Shown here: one piece after another, positions 25,755-35,298 of the stretch
Position numbering within the stretch: position 1 is the first letter of the stretch
Layout of the letters: every line of letters begins with the position of its first letter
Assembly (NCBI GenBank): GCA_964514055.1
Contig: CAZEPB010000005.1
Span: 15,982 to 79,981, forward strand
Length of the DNA stretch: 64,000 bases
DNA from: SG8-32-3 sp964514055
GTDB taxonomy: Archaea > Thermoproteota > Bathyarchaeia > Bathyarchaeales > Bathycorpusculaceae
Reading direction: 5' to 3'
Program-made: the position numbers and the translations under genes
The notes under the pieces: generated by a model
What the model saw: only the letters and a program-made list of their open reading frames with translations
Told to the model about the DNA's origin: nothing
Databases searched by the model: none

Positions 25755-28025
25755 TCAAGATTTCTCAAAAACAAAAACAAACAGATCACTCTCTGCGCCA
25801 AATTCTCTCCAGTCATTAGCAATTATTTTTAGACCCTCAATTGCATTTAAATCAATCCAATAAGCATTCTCAGATTGCCAACCTCTCCAATCATCCAGAC
25901 TAATAACAAAGAAGCCAATTTCAGCATTTGTTTTAACCATAAGATCGTTCATTATGTCTCTACTCGGTTCCTGTCGCATTATATTGAAATATGAATACAA
26001 AACTCCTCCAGAGTTCAAGTTGAATATTTCAGCCTTCTCGAAGTTCATGTCTAACGCACCCTGAGCTATGTTTCCCATATGTGCGTCGCTCAGAACGACG
26101 TTTTTTCGTGTCCCTGTTACATTTTGAATATACTGCATTGCCTGCAGTTTCTCATCGGTTACAACGTATCGCCCTATACCTTGGGCTTCTATTGGGCGTT
26201 CCATGATTCGATCAAAATTGAAACCACAAAATACGGACACGACTATTAATAAAATCATAAATGTCACCGTTGAAACTTGGAAAAGTCTGCGAGATTTTAA
26301 ATTCAAGGAAATGCGTTGTAGGCTAAGTCGAACCGTTGTATTTCGTGTTTTTTCCATAAAATACGTTAGAAGCATGCCTGTGCAAGGTATTAATGATAAA
26401 TCTACGAAGAAGCCGAATCGATAATCTTTGGCCGATTCGGGAGCATTTTGAACTGAAGTTCTAAGCAAAAAGTAGCCAACCCAAAACGATAGTATTGTTA
26501 GCATAAACCATGTTGCAATATCCTTTCTTTTTCTTACCACATTAGTTTTCGCTATTACGATAAAACTGAATATAAACAAGATGTATCTGACCCACATGAT
26601 ATTGTCCGTGTAAGAGTAGATTGACTCGCCCCAGTCGAGGCTTATGGGTAATTTCAACGTAGGTGCCAAGAATTTAATTACTTCATTTCCGTCTGGGAAA
26701 GAAAATATCGTAGGAGTTGTGGATTGAGTAACATAGGAGCCCAGTACAAAAGAGGCAGGTATTAGAAGACTGGTTAAGCCAAGTGTGATTAATGATAATA
26801 GATAGAATCGCTTTGCTTTCTTTTTTTGAAAAAGCTTCAGGAAAATTGCTAGTATTAAAGGAATAGCTGCAAAGATCGCGAAATAATCATGCAGAAAAGG
26901 TATTGCCAGCAGAACCAAGCTTAATGCCGCTATCTCAGCTTTTCTTAAAACCGGTTTTTCCAATATGATGAAAGAAAAACAAAGAGATCCAAGAAAGAAA
27001 AGGGTGGCTATGCTTTTCTCAATAGGAATACTAATAAAGAGAACCGTTGGAAAAAGAAAAATGCTAGCCAAAGCTGCGAAAATTGGTTTCTTTCTTGTAG
27101 TTCTTTGCAATATCAAATAAATGAATAACGGTGCGTAAATTGAAACAGCCAGAGGGGTCAGTAATTTGTATATTTCTTGAATATAAATTTGGGTGGAAGA
27201 ACTAACAGCAATTAGGGATGGAATAGCAAAGTATCCCGAACGCGCGAGATGAGGGGTCCAACCATAGATGCCTGAGTGAATTATGCTTTTGACAACTCCT
27301 AAAAGACCAAAACTGTCTTCAGTGATGTAATTACTATATACCATAAGAGGGGCCCCAAAAACTAGAAAAGCCACAGCGCACATAGAGATGATTTTTAATC
27401 CCACTGCAAGATTTTCTTCGCGCCAAACTAGGTACAGCATAAAGAAAGAAAAAGCCAAAATAAACCAATAACTGTAAGATACTGCTTCTCCAATATGTGA
27501 GATTGCTGTCCCCGTTCTGCCTATCCACGCTACCCCAAGACCCAATGAGACAGCAGATAGTAGGAAGACAAGTTTGACAATGGCAACTCTGCTTGAACCT
27601 AGGCGGGACCACGAACACAAGGCACTGAAAGTCTCTTTTTCAACATTATTTTTTGCAGGCTTTCTGTGTTTTTCCATAAGCCAACATGCTATTGGTATAG
27701 AAAACAAAAACACCCATACAACCAAATTAGAAAAAACCATCAAATAAATAAAAATTCCAACGAAAATCACGTTCAAACATAATAGAACGAAACAGCCCAT
27801 AAGAAAATTCACGACCGTAAAATTACCTCCATACATTTTTCCTATCCAGAGTCCTATAGTGAATATGAAAACGGCAAGTCCAACAACGCCAATAAGGCTG
27901 GAGTTCAAGTAGATACTATTTAGGAACATCATTGAAAAGGAAATGTATGCAACAATCAGTTCTTTCTCGCTCAATATTCTTGAAACGTTGATAATCAAGT
28001 GGTGCTTTGACCTCTGGTCTTTCAA
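25755..28025 (-). CDS. Large multi-spanning GT-C-like membrane glycosyltransferase
   Basis: 756 residues with about 14 hydrophobic helices and a soluble C-terminal domain (~620-756). SNYITEDSFGLLGV in the first large outer loop has the acidic residues typical of GT39/GT83-type enzymes that use lipid-phosphate sugars. It would act on the outer membrane face, adding a sugar to a lipid-linked or surface glycan. Sequence cannot give the donor. Its start overlaps the stop of the upstream GT2 gene (ATGA). Confidence 0.75.
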   Translation of the reverse strand: MKDQRSKHHLIINVSRILSEKELIVAYISFSMMFLNSIYLNSSLIGVVGLAVFIFTIGLWIGKMYGGNFTVVNFLMGCFVLLCLNVIFVGIFIYLMVFSNLVVWVFLFSIPIACWLMEKHRKPAKNNVEKETFSALCSWSRLGSSRVAIVKLVFLLSAVSLGLGVAWIGRTGTAISHIGEAVSYSYWFILAFSFFMLYLVWREENLAVGLKIISMCAVAFLVFGAPLMVYSNYITEDSFGLLGVVKSIIHSGIYGWTPHLARSGYFAIPSLIAVSSSTQIYIQEIYKLLTPLAVSIYAPLFIYLILQRTTRKKPIFAALASIFLFPTVLFISIPIEKSIATLFFLGSLCFSFIILEKPVLRKAEIAALSLVLLAIPFLHDYFAIFAAIPLILAIFLKLFQKKKAKRFYLLSLITLGLTSLLIPASFVLGSYVTQSTTPTIFSFPDGNEVIKFLAPTLKLPISLDWGESIYSYTDNIMWVRYILFIFSFIVIAKTNVVRKRKDIATWFMLTILSFWVGYFLLRTSVQNAPESAKDYRFGFFVDLSLIPCTGMLLTYFMEKTRNTTVRLSLQRISLNLKSRRLFQVSTVTFMILLIVVSVFCGFNFDRIMERPIEAQGIGRYVVTDEKLQAMQYIQNVTGTRKNVVLSDAHMGNIAQGALDMNFEKAEIFNLNSGGVLYSYFNIMRQEPSRDIMNDLMVKTNAEIGFFVISLDDWRGWQSENAYWIDLNAIEGLKIIANDWREFGAESDLFVFVFEKS

Positions 28026-29002
28026 ATACAGAGATAGTGATTGACCATTTGACAGTCAGTAGGCAAAAGTCTTGGGTTGAAATGCCATATAATGCCTCTT
28101 ATCATTGCTTTTAGATTATCCCATTTACGAGAAAATAAGCGCATAAGAAAAGTTAGGGGGAAGTCAACAAGTCCAAAATATGAGAGAGCGAAGCAATATT
28201 CTAGAGTTGTCGCATTCTTCCGCGCAAATAACAAATAGTTACGGACGTGAAAATAGTCGTTTAAAGGCGTAATTTTCCCGCTTGTTGCACCTCGTCTCTT
28301 ATGCCATAATTTTGCCCTTGGGGTAAATGCAAGGTAATAGCCTTGTCTAATAATGCGCAGTGCAATGTCTTGGTCTTCAGGACCGTAGAAATATTTCTTT
28401 TCAAAAAGACCGACAGAATAAATAGCTTTGAGTTTGAACATCATTGCAGGTCCGCTTAACAACCTCGTCGTGGTAACTTTGTTGAATTGACCTTTGTCTA
28501 TCTCCCCATGCCCACTAACCTTTCCGCGTAAAAACCCAACTGAACCTCCAGCGCATATAATGCGGTCAGGTTGATCGTAACTATATTCCAATGGACACAT
28601 ACCAGCGATCTTAGCACTCAACTCGCCTACAGCCACCAGTTCATTCAACAAGTATCTATCAACAACTACATCGTTATTCAAGCATAGGACATAATCAGCG
28701 TTTCGTTTTGCTGCCTCGCGTATTCCTACATTTAAGCCTTCACCAAATCCCAAATTTTTCAAGTTTTTAATTAAGGTGAATTGGGGAAAGTTAATCCTAA
28801 AGAATTCTGGTGATCCATCTGTTGAAGCATTATCAACTACCACAACTTCGTAATTACTATATTGTAGATTAGCTATTGAATTTAGGCATTCACAAGTGTT
28901 TTCCTTGCCATTCCAGTTAAGCACAACAATAACGACGAGAGGAAAAGAATCTACCGATTTGCTAGCTTGGTTTGAGTTTGATCGCATATCGACCTGCGTC
29001 AT
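28022..29002 (-). CDS. GT2 glycosyltransferase (rhamnosyltransferase-like)
   Basis: 326 residues, GT-A fold. VVLNWNGKENTCECLNS opens the nucleotide-binding domain, VDNASTDGS binds the UDP/dTDP sugar, and LNNDVVVD is the metal-binding DxD-type motif. GPEDQDIALR is the acidic acceptor-side motif of the WcaA/rhamnosyltransferase group. With a dTDP-deoxysugar operon 14 kb away a rhamnose-type donor is plausible. It is cytoplasmic, with no membrane helix. Confidence 0.85.
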   Translation of the reverse strand: MTQVDMRSNSNQASKSVDSFPLVVIVVLNWNGKENTCECLNSIANLQYSNYEVVVVDNASTDGSPEFFRINFPQFTLIKNLKNLGFGEGLNVGIREAAKRNADYVLCLNNDVVVDRYLLNELVAVGELSAKIAGMCPLEYSYDQPDRIICAGGSVGFLRGKVSGHGEIDKGQFNKVTTTRLLSGPAMMFKLKAIYSVGLFEKKYFYGPEDQDIALRIIRQGYYLAFTPRAKLWHKRRGATSGKITPLNDYFHVRNYLLFARKNATTLEYCFALSYFGLVDFPLTFLMRLFSRKWDNLKAMIRGIIWHFNPRLLPTDCQMVNHYLCI

Positions 29003-29003
29003 G

Positions 29004-30146
29004 TTAGCCCCTTCCTAACAAATGCTCATATAATCGCAAATATTTTTTTGCTACCTTGCGAAAAGTATATTTATCTTTCACAGTCTTTCGCGCGTTTTTG
29101 CCCATTTTCTTTCGCAATTCCTTATCCGAAAGTAAGGTTTTCAGATAACCGATTAATTCTGTAATATCATTAAATAGAAAACCATTATAGCCGTGTGTTA
29201 CTATCCCTTTTGGTCCGATTATATTTCGGGCAACTACAGGCTTGCCAGACGCCATGGCTTCAATTAAGACGACTCCAAATGCTTCTTCCATGGAAGGAAA
29301 AGCAAAAACGGAGCACTTCGAGAGAAAACGCCGGTATTGCGACCGATGCAAGAAAGAGAAGAAACGAACCTTTTCATGAAGACTTAGCGATTCTGCATAT
29401 TGTTCCAATTCTTTGCGACAAGGGCCATCGCCAATAATTACCAAGGCTTCTTTGAAAGAGCAACCGAGTTCAGCATATGCTTGTAACAAATCTTCAACTT
29501 TTTTATGTGACACCAATCTACCCGCAAACATAATGAAGCCAGAATCATTGTTTTCCTCGTAGTTCATCAAGTGTATTGCGTTAGGGATAACGATATCAAC
29601 ATTAAAACCTAGATACCGCATGTATTTTTTTATGTCATCATTTAGAGCAATTACACTGTTCGAATTTCTTACAATGCTTTGTAGCATTTTCCTTTTTACT
29701 AAAGAAAGAATACCTTTGCCAGGATAGATGTCATGGTCGTGTGTTATAAAGACTCTTTTAGAGGTCCCACCCAACAAATATACGAAATATCCAGTGAGAA
29801 TATTGGATATGCTTATGATATCTGGATTAAGCACCTTTATCCTTCTGTAGGCTTTTAACGTAAACAAAAGATGTTCAATTAAAACAAGGGGTATGCGCAT
29901 GAATGCTAGGTCTTCATGAAACCCTCGTTGGGTAGTGGAAAGATTAATGTTGACAAGGTGTACTCCAGATATAGTTTCCATTTTAAGTGACCCTGGCCAA
30001 GCGCGCATTATAAAAACTTCATTACCTTTATCTGATAGCTCCTTTGCTATGCCAAATACTTGCTGCTCTATTGCAGCCATTTGAAATTCCGATTTGTAAT
30101 CAGCCGCGATTTTTAATCCGATTGGAGGAACAAAAAGTATCTTCAT
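29004..30146 (-). CDS. GT4 glycosyltransferase
   Basis: About 380 residues from ATG 30146, chosen so that MKILFVPPIG starts the first strand and the gene does not run into its upstream neighbour. It has a GT-B fold: FAGRLVSHKKVEDLL begins the C-terminal donor domain and EEAFGVVLIEAMASGKPVVA is the E-x7-E motif. It is a retaining transferase for nucleotide-activated sugars acting on the growing glycan in the cytoplasm. The donor is unknown. Confidence 0.87.
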   Translation of the reverse strand: MKILFVPPIGLKIAADYKSEFQMAAIEQQVFGIAKELSDKGNEVFIMRAWPGSLKMETISGVHLVNINLSTTQRGFHEDLAFMRIPLVLIEHLLFTLKAYRRIKVLNPDIISISNILTGYFVYLLGGTSKRVFITHDHDIYPGKGILSLVKRKMLQSIVRNSNSVIALNDDIKKYMRYLGFNVDIVIPNAIHLMNYEENNDSGFIMFAGRLVSHKKVEDLLQAYAELGCSFKEALVIIGDGPCRKELEQYAESLSLHEKVRFFSFLHRSQYRRFLSKCSVFAFPSMEEAFGVVLIEAMASGKPVVARNIIGPKGIVTHGYNGFLFNDITELIGYLKTLLSDKELRKKMGKNARKTVKDKYTFRKVAKKYLRLYEHLLGRG

Positions 30147-30169
30147 CTTTATTACTTCAAAAATAGAGG

Positions 30170-31339
30170 TCAGTTTAGAGAAAGTAGACTGGCATATATT
30201 TTCTGAGTTGAGCGACAAATCTTAGACCAATCATTGTTGCGCAATATATACTCTCTAGCGTTTTCAGATAGCAAATCGAGATTTGCTTGCCGCATACTTA
30301 ACATATGTTTTGCGAGCAGCTTGTGATTGGACGGTTGAATACAGAAACCGTTATAATCATTCTGGATTATTTCGGGTAAACAACCTACATTTGTTGTAAT
30401 TACCGGTCTACCATGAGCCAAAGCTTCCAATACTGTAAGAGGAGGTTGCGAATATCCTACATATGTCCTAAAAGGTAGCACGACAGTATTAGCCCTGTTA
30501 ATTGCTTCTGAAAGGTTGGTAGCAAAACCAGTCACCTCGATCGAATCCTTAGATTTTGATTTACGTATCCTGTCTAAGAAATGGTCTTGTTCCGTGGGAT
30601 GCAAGCCTGTATGCATAATGATCAATCGGGTTGAGGCCCACTCTTGCTGTACTAGCTCAAACGCGTTTAGCAAATCTGATATCCCGCGGGCAGAAGCTAA
30701 ATACCCCATATACAAGAAAGTGAAATGCTGGTCTACTACTATATTTCTCTTAAAATTGAAATTTCCATGGTTCACACCTACAGGCAAGAGAAAAGAGTTA
30801 TTTATCCCCAGAGATTCAACCTGTTTTTGCATGAATCGCGTCCAACAAATTATTGCATCCGCTTTTGACAAAGTCAATGAAAAATATTTGTGTGGAAATA
30901 AGCAAGTTAAGTATGACGGCGTTATGAGATTCTTGAAACTAGAAAGGCCAGAGTCTATCATGTCGCTTAAGCTCATTTTGAACACTGAGTTTATCGCCAA
31001 AACTACCTTTGCGTCGAAGTTGGCACACTTTTGCAACAAGAACAATGAGTTTGGTCCGTATACATGAATTATATCCGCCCAAGAAAGGATTCTATTAATA
31101 ACTTCCTTTTTGCCGGAAGAAACAAAGTCATACTCTGACCGAAACGGCCTGTATTCCTCAATCGAAATTTGGGCACTTTCCAAGAGATGTTTATGTAGCG
31201 TAAGATATTTTTCGGGCAATTCAGAAGACAGAATCTTCACATTCACTCCGTTTTTTTCTAAGTTATGTGCTAGCTCAAAAGCTGGTTTTGAATGCCCTGA
31301 AATTAGACTGAGTGAGAACCCAAAATGGCATACGTTCAT
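30170..31339 (-). CDS. GT4 glycosyltransferase
   Basis: 389 residues, GT-B fold. FSLSLISGHSKPAFELAHNL is the N-terminal acceptor loop, FLYMGYLASARGISDLL the start of the donor domain, and PPLTVLEALAHGRPVIT the end of the E-x7-E region. It is about as distant from the other GT4 proteins here as those are from each other, so the set is diverse rather than a tandem duplication. The 5' end overlaps the upstream methyltransferase gene by 4 nt. Confidence 0.85.
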   Translation of the reverse strand: MNVCHFGFSLSLISGHSKPAFELAHNLEKNGVNVKILSSELPEKYLTLHKHLLESAQISIEEYRPFRSEYDFVSSGKKEVINRILSWADIIHVYGPNSLFLLQKCANFDAKVVLAINSVFKMSLSDMIDSGLSSFKNLITPSYLTCLFPHKYFSLTLSKADAIICWTRFMQKQVESLGINNSFLLPVGVNHGNFNFKRNIVVDQHFTFLYMGYLASARGISDLLNAFELVQQEWASTRLIIMHTGLHPTEQDHFLDRIRKSKSKDSIEVTGFATNLSEAINRANTVVLPFRTYVGYSQPPLTVLEALAHGRPVITTNVGCLPEIIQNDYNGFCIQPSNHKLLAKHMLSMRQANLDLLSENAREYILRNNDWSKICRSTQKIYASLLSLN

Positions 31340-32073
31340 GCAATTTCACTGAAACAAGGCTTCTTTATTAGTACATAACACCTTGTGCAGAACATTGGAA
31401 AGTGTTTAGAGAAAAATGTATCAAGTTGAATTATAGGTCGCAATATGAAGCGTGGTAATTTGGACCATAAAGTCTGAGAAAAGAAAAGAATCCCGCGAAC
31501 GTAAACCACCTTGCAGTTTCCATTGTCCTTGAGAACGGCCTCTAAATCCCGTATTGAAAAATGCGTAGCTCCATTTAGGGATAAGCGGGATAAACTCCAA
31601 CTGTTAACAAATTCTATGAGAACGGCGCCAGGAGCATTGCATATCTGACACAATTCTCTAATAGCGCTGAAAGCATATTCTCTAGAAGGAAGTTGATTCA
31701 TAACACGAATCGAATACAAAAAGTCTGGTCGCAGGCGTCTGATTGGTAAATGCGAAATATCAGCTCTCACAAGGCCACAATTGGATTTCTTGGCTTCGGT
31801 CTTTGCACTAGCCATTCTTAGCATGAAAGGGGAAAAATCAATACCCAAAAACATGTAGCCTTCGTTCACTAAATCGGATAGAAAACGTCCTGTTCCACAA
31901 CCAGCTTCCAAAACGGTACTTATATTGAGATTTGAAGTCTTAATAGCGAATAGCAATTCTTGTTTTTCTTTTTCCCAGAAGGCTATATCGCCGGCATTGT
32001 TTCTTCTATCTTTTTCGTAGTTCTCTGCGATTACTTCAGTGTAAACTACTCGGGGTTTGCTATTTTCACACAT
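31336..32073 (-). CDS. Class I SAM-dependent methyltransferase
   Basis: 245 residues. TVLEAGCGTGRFLSDL is motif I, GIDFSPFML motif post-I and LVRADISHLPI motif II. It is a small-molecule Methyltransf_11/25-type enzyme with no DNA- or RNA-binding domain. In this locus it probably methylates a sugar or the lipid carrier-linked glycan. It lies between GT4 genes and overlaps one of them, so co-expression is likely. Confidence 0.83.
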   Translation of the reverse strand: MCENSKPRVVYTEVIAENYEKDRRNNAGDIAFWEKEKQELLFAIKTSNLNISTVLEAGCGTGRFLSDLVNEGYMFLGIDFSPFMLRMASAKTEAKKSNCGLVRADISHLPIRRLRPDFLYSIRVMNQLPSREYAFSAIRELCQICNAPGAVLIEFVNSWSLSRLSLNGATHFSIRDLEAVLKDNGNCKVVYVRGILFFSQTLWSKLPRFILRPIIQLDTFFSKHFPMFCTRCYVLIKKPCFSEIA

Positions 32074-32112
32074 AATATATCCATGTCCACTTTCAATAAC
32101 AGAATCTTGTTA

Positions 32113-33312
32113 TTAGATGAACTGGGTTTTTTCTCCGATTACTTCTTGATAAATAAGCTCTAACTTATCCACCACCGCATTTAGCGAAAAGCGGGATTTT
32201 ATAAGATTCAAACAATTTTTCGAAAATTCACTGCACAATGAGTCATCGGAAAACAGATTACGCATAGCTGAGGCAAGGTCTCGTTCTTCTGGAGAAGTGA
32301 TATAACCTACCTTACCATCGATCCAGTCTAACTGGTCGCCCATGGTTGTCGTAAGAATCGGAGTACCTACAATGCAAGCTTCGAGAAAAGTCATCGGAAA
32401 ACCTTGAAAAGCCGGCGTCACAAACAAGTCGGCATCAAGCAATGCGCCCAGCTTATCCTTTCGATCTATAAAACCAGTGAAAAGAACCGAATTAGAAACC
32501 CCAAGCGAGCAAACCAGAGACTTAGCGCTGTTCAAATAGCCATCATCTGGTCCAGCCAAAACTAATATTGTATTATGAAACTTCAATATGTCAACTAAGT
32601 GAGCGTAAGCTTTAATCAGGACTTCAATGCCTTTGGTTTCATGAATTCTACCAAGATAAAGCGCAACTTTAGCTTTTTCCTTAATCCCAAACTTCTTTCT
32701 GAAAGAGCCTCTTGAAGGTAAACATGAATATTCAGATAGGTCTATTCCATTAGGAACCGTAATAATTTTGTCGCAGGGCAGGCCGAATCGCTGAAGCTCT
32801 TCCGATTCCACTTGATTTAGTGCAATGACTCTAGATGCATGCCTGACTATTCTGTCACTTATAAGCAAATCTAAAGATCGTTTCACCAACGTTTTATATA
32901 TGGAGCCTTGTGAAGAGGACAGATATGAACCATGAGGCTGAAATACATACGGAACTTTCTTCATTCTCGAAAACAAAAAAGTATTGATACCTTGAAAAGA
33001 TCTGCAATCATGAATATGTATAACATCATAACTTCTGAGTTTCTTCGAAAGTGTAGAAATGAGATCAGGAGTAATTATAAAGGCCTTTGACCGCCCCACG
33101 GAACGTGAATAATGCACGTCAACTCCGTATAATGTTGAATTTCCAGAGCGCAAAGACCCATTACTATGTAAATCCAACATATTTGAGGTGAATACTGCAA
33201 CTTCATGCCCTCTCTTGGCAAGTTCCTTAGTAACGTTGTGGACAACTGTAGTAATGCCATCAGCTATGTCAAGTCCTGGGGGATAAATATACGCAACGTG
33301 AAGGATTTTCAA
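32113..33312 (-). CDS. GT4 glycosyltransferase
   Basis: 399 residues. The N-terminal YPPGLDIADGITTVVHNV is the glycine-rich acceptor loop of GT4 enzymes, ALYLGRIHETKGIEVLI opens the donor domain, and FPMTFLEACIVGTPIL carries the E-x7-E-like pattern with Thr in place of the first Glu. Retaining transfer of an NDP-sugar is expected. It sits 6 nt after a methyltransferase gene. Confidence 0.86.
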   Translation of the reverse strand: MKILHVAYIYPPGLDIADGITTVVHNVTKELAKRGHEVAVFTSNMLDLHSNGSLRSGNSTLYGVDVHYSRSVGRSKAFIITPDLISTLSKKLRSYDVIHIHDCRSFQGINTFLFSRMKKVPYVFQPHGSYLSSSQGSIYKTLVKRSLDLLISDRIVRHASRVIALNQVESEELQRFGLPCDKIITVPNGIDLSEYSCLPSRGSFRKKFGIKEKAKVALYLGRIHETKGIEVLIKAYAHLVDILKFHNTILVLAGPDDGYLNSAKSLVCSLGVSNSVLFTGFIDRKDKLGALLDADLFVTPAFQGFPMTFLEACIVGTPILTTTMGDQLDWIDGKVGYITSPEERDLASAMRNLFSDDSLCSEFSKNCLNLIKSRFSLNAVVDKLELIYQEVIGEKTQFI

Positions 33313-33318
33313 TTGATC

Positions 33319-34074
33319 CTACAAACCTGTTTCAGCTAAAGCAACAATGTTCGAGTTCAAATACCTGATTCCAGGCATTTTCTCCAGAACATTTTCCAAA
33401 AAATAGGTAAACTTGACAAGCGAAGACGGCGGATTAAGATATGTTATTTTCGAAAAGCGTGCAATAGGAAAAGCGAGAAAGAACATTGCAAAACACCTTT
33501 CGACTGTAAAACCAGCCGTCTCTAAAGCTATCTTCAAATACTCTGGCGTGTACGGTTTTTCTCCTTCAGTATGCGCTTCCATAGGAAACAATTTCCGTCC
33601 AAACGCTGAAAGAGGATTAAGCAAACTTGGCTCCATAAATAAAAACGCTGATTGAGCAATTGAAACCCGTTTCAACTCACCAGTTGAACGTTTCAAATCT
33701 AAGTGATGCAGAATAGATATGCCGATGACAAAATCAAAAACGCCATCTTTAAACGGAAGCTTCATCGCATCACAAACAATGAAGTCAGTCTCAGGACAAA
33801 CGATTTTGGCGTTCCTAACCATCTTCCTGCTAATGTCCACGCCGACAGAACGAAAACCCCATTTCTGCAGTAATAATGAAAGCCAGCCGCCACCACAACC
33901 ATAGTCCAGAATAAGCTTCGGATGCTTATCCTTAAGCACTTGCTCTATCAACTCGAGTTCTCTCTTTCTTATAACATTTGGAAAGAACGCATTATCGTAG
34001 CTTTCAGTCTCACCAGTCAAGCTAGAAACTTCTGCGGCATCATAAACCTGCATTTCATCTAAGCTCATATGCAA
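33319..34074 (-). CDS. Class I SAM-dependent methyltransferase
   Basis: 251 residues, starting at ATG 34074 (ATG 34068 also possible). LILDYGCGGGWLSLL is SAM motif I, SVGVDISRKMV post-I, and DFIVCDAMKLPF motif II, as in the Methyltransf_11 family. It is the second methyltransferase interleaved with GT4 genes here, pointing to a methylated, phase-capped or otherwise decorated glycan. The acceptor is unknown. Confidence 0.83.
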   Translation of the reverse strand: MHMSLDEMQVYDAAEVSSLTGETESYDNAFFPNVIRKRELELIEQVLKDKHPKLILDYGCGGGWLSLLLQKWGFRSVGVDISRKMVRNAKIVCPETDFIVCDAMKLPFKDGVFDFVIGISILHHLDLKRSTGELKRVSIAQSAFLFMEPSLLNPLSAFGRKLFPMEAHTEGEKPYTPEYLKIALETAGFTVERCFAMFFLAFPIARFSKITYLNPPSSLVKFTYFLENVLEKMPGIRYLNSNIVALAETGL

Positions 34075-34092
34075 CCCTCACCCGTCCAGCGC

Positions 34093-35298
34093 TCATAATA
34101 TTGCTTTGAAGATTTCCTTCATTTTTGAGCCTACCGCCTGAATGGATGCCTCATGCTCAACATATTTTCTTCCGTTTTCACCCATCATACGTGAAAGGCA
34201 TGGGTCTTCTTTCAACTCTATTACTGCCTTAGCTAACGCTTCATAATCACCAGGATGAACAACCAACCCTGAATTAGTTTCAACCACATAGTCTCTAGGC
34301 AACCCGTTACTACAACATATTATCGGTTTTGCCACAGCCTGATACTCATAAAGCTTAGAGGACATGCCGCGATAAGGCGTCTTAAAATCAACAAGAGGCA
34401 AAACTAACAGGTCAGCCTGACCCAAAAGTTCAGCAACAGCAGCTCTGCTCAAGAGTTTATCAACAATTTTCACATTCTTTAGGTCTAACTCTTTAACCTT
34501 AAAAAGCATGAAATCCAAAAGCTCGCCCTTCCCTTGAATTACAAACTCCACATCTTCGTCTAAGTTCTCAATTATCTTAGCTGCTTTCAACATCAGTGTA
34601 AAATCATATGCTATTGAAAAACCGCCAGAGTACAAAGCAACAAATTTTTTATCATCTCGCTTGACCTCGCTTGGCTTGAACACATCAAGATCCACGCCAC
34701 CTCTGACCACTTGAATTCTGTTCGGTTCCACTCCATACTTGACAATAGTTTCAATGTATCCTGGGCTTACTGGTGTTACCGCCTTAATCTTCGCAAACAA
34801 AACTCGCGCAAAAAACTCGGCCAATTTTGAAGCAATAGAACCTCGTTGTACCAAATCCAAATCATACAGGTCTTCAATTATCAAATCATCCACGTTAGAC
34901 GTAACAGATCTTCTTTTCACTGCCCCATATCCCAGAGAAGGTGCAAGTACAAATATATCTGGATTAGCCGCCCAAATCACGTCAATTTTCCCAACTATTG
35001 GCAAGACAAACAAAGATGAAAGCATAAACGACCCGAAAAGGAGTATCCTCTTAAACAACCCTTTTGACGCTAAAGGAAGAACAAAGGTCCGTATAACCCT
35101 AACCTTTCCAACCCATTCTACCGTAAATGGCTTAAACTTGTACGCAGTCGATATCTTTCCATCTGGATAATGCGGAAAAGCCGTAACAACAGTGACATTA
35201 CACCCATTCAAAGAAAGCCCATTAGCAACATTATATGCTCTGGTTGCGGCTCCACCTAAGTCTGGAGGAAAATACTGACCTATAATCAGCACGTTCAA
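34093..35298 (-). CDS. GT4 glycosyltransferase
   Basis: 401 residues. GQYFPPDLGGAATRAYNVAN is the acceptor loop of the WbuB/GT4 group, ALYSGGFSIAYDFTLML begins the donor domain, and SSKLYEYQAVAKPIICC is the E-x7-E region in the WbuB style. WbuB enzymes transfer L-fucosamine- or amino-sugar-type residues, fitting the adjoining amidotransferase, but the donor is unproven. Its start overlaps the amidotransferase stop by 4 nt. Confidence 0.87.
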   Translation of the reverse strand: MNVLIIGQYFPPDLGGAATRAYNVANGLSLNGCNVTVVTAFPHYPDGKISTAYKFKPFTVEWVGKVRVIRTFVLPLASKGLFKRILLFGSFMLSSLFVLPIVGKIDVIWAANPDIFVLAPSLGYGAVKRRSVTSNVDDLIIEDLYDLDLVQRGSIASKLAEFFARVLFAKIKAVTPVSPGYIETIVKYGVEPNRIQVVRGGVDLDVFKPSEVKRDDKKFVALYSGGFSIAYDFTLMLKAAKIIENLDEDVEFVIQGKGELLDFMLFKVKELDLKNVKIVDKLLSRAAVAELLGQADLLVLPLVDFKTPYRGMSSKLYEYQAVAKPIICCSNGLPRDYVVETNSGLVVHPGDYEALAKAVIELKEDPCLSRMMGENGRKYVEHEASIQAVGSKMKEIFKAIL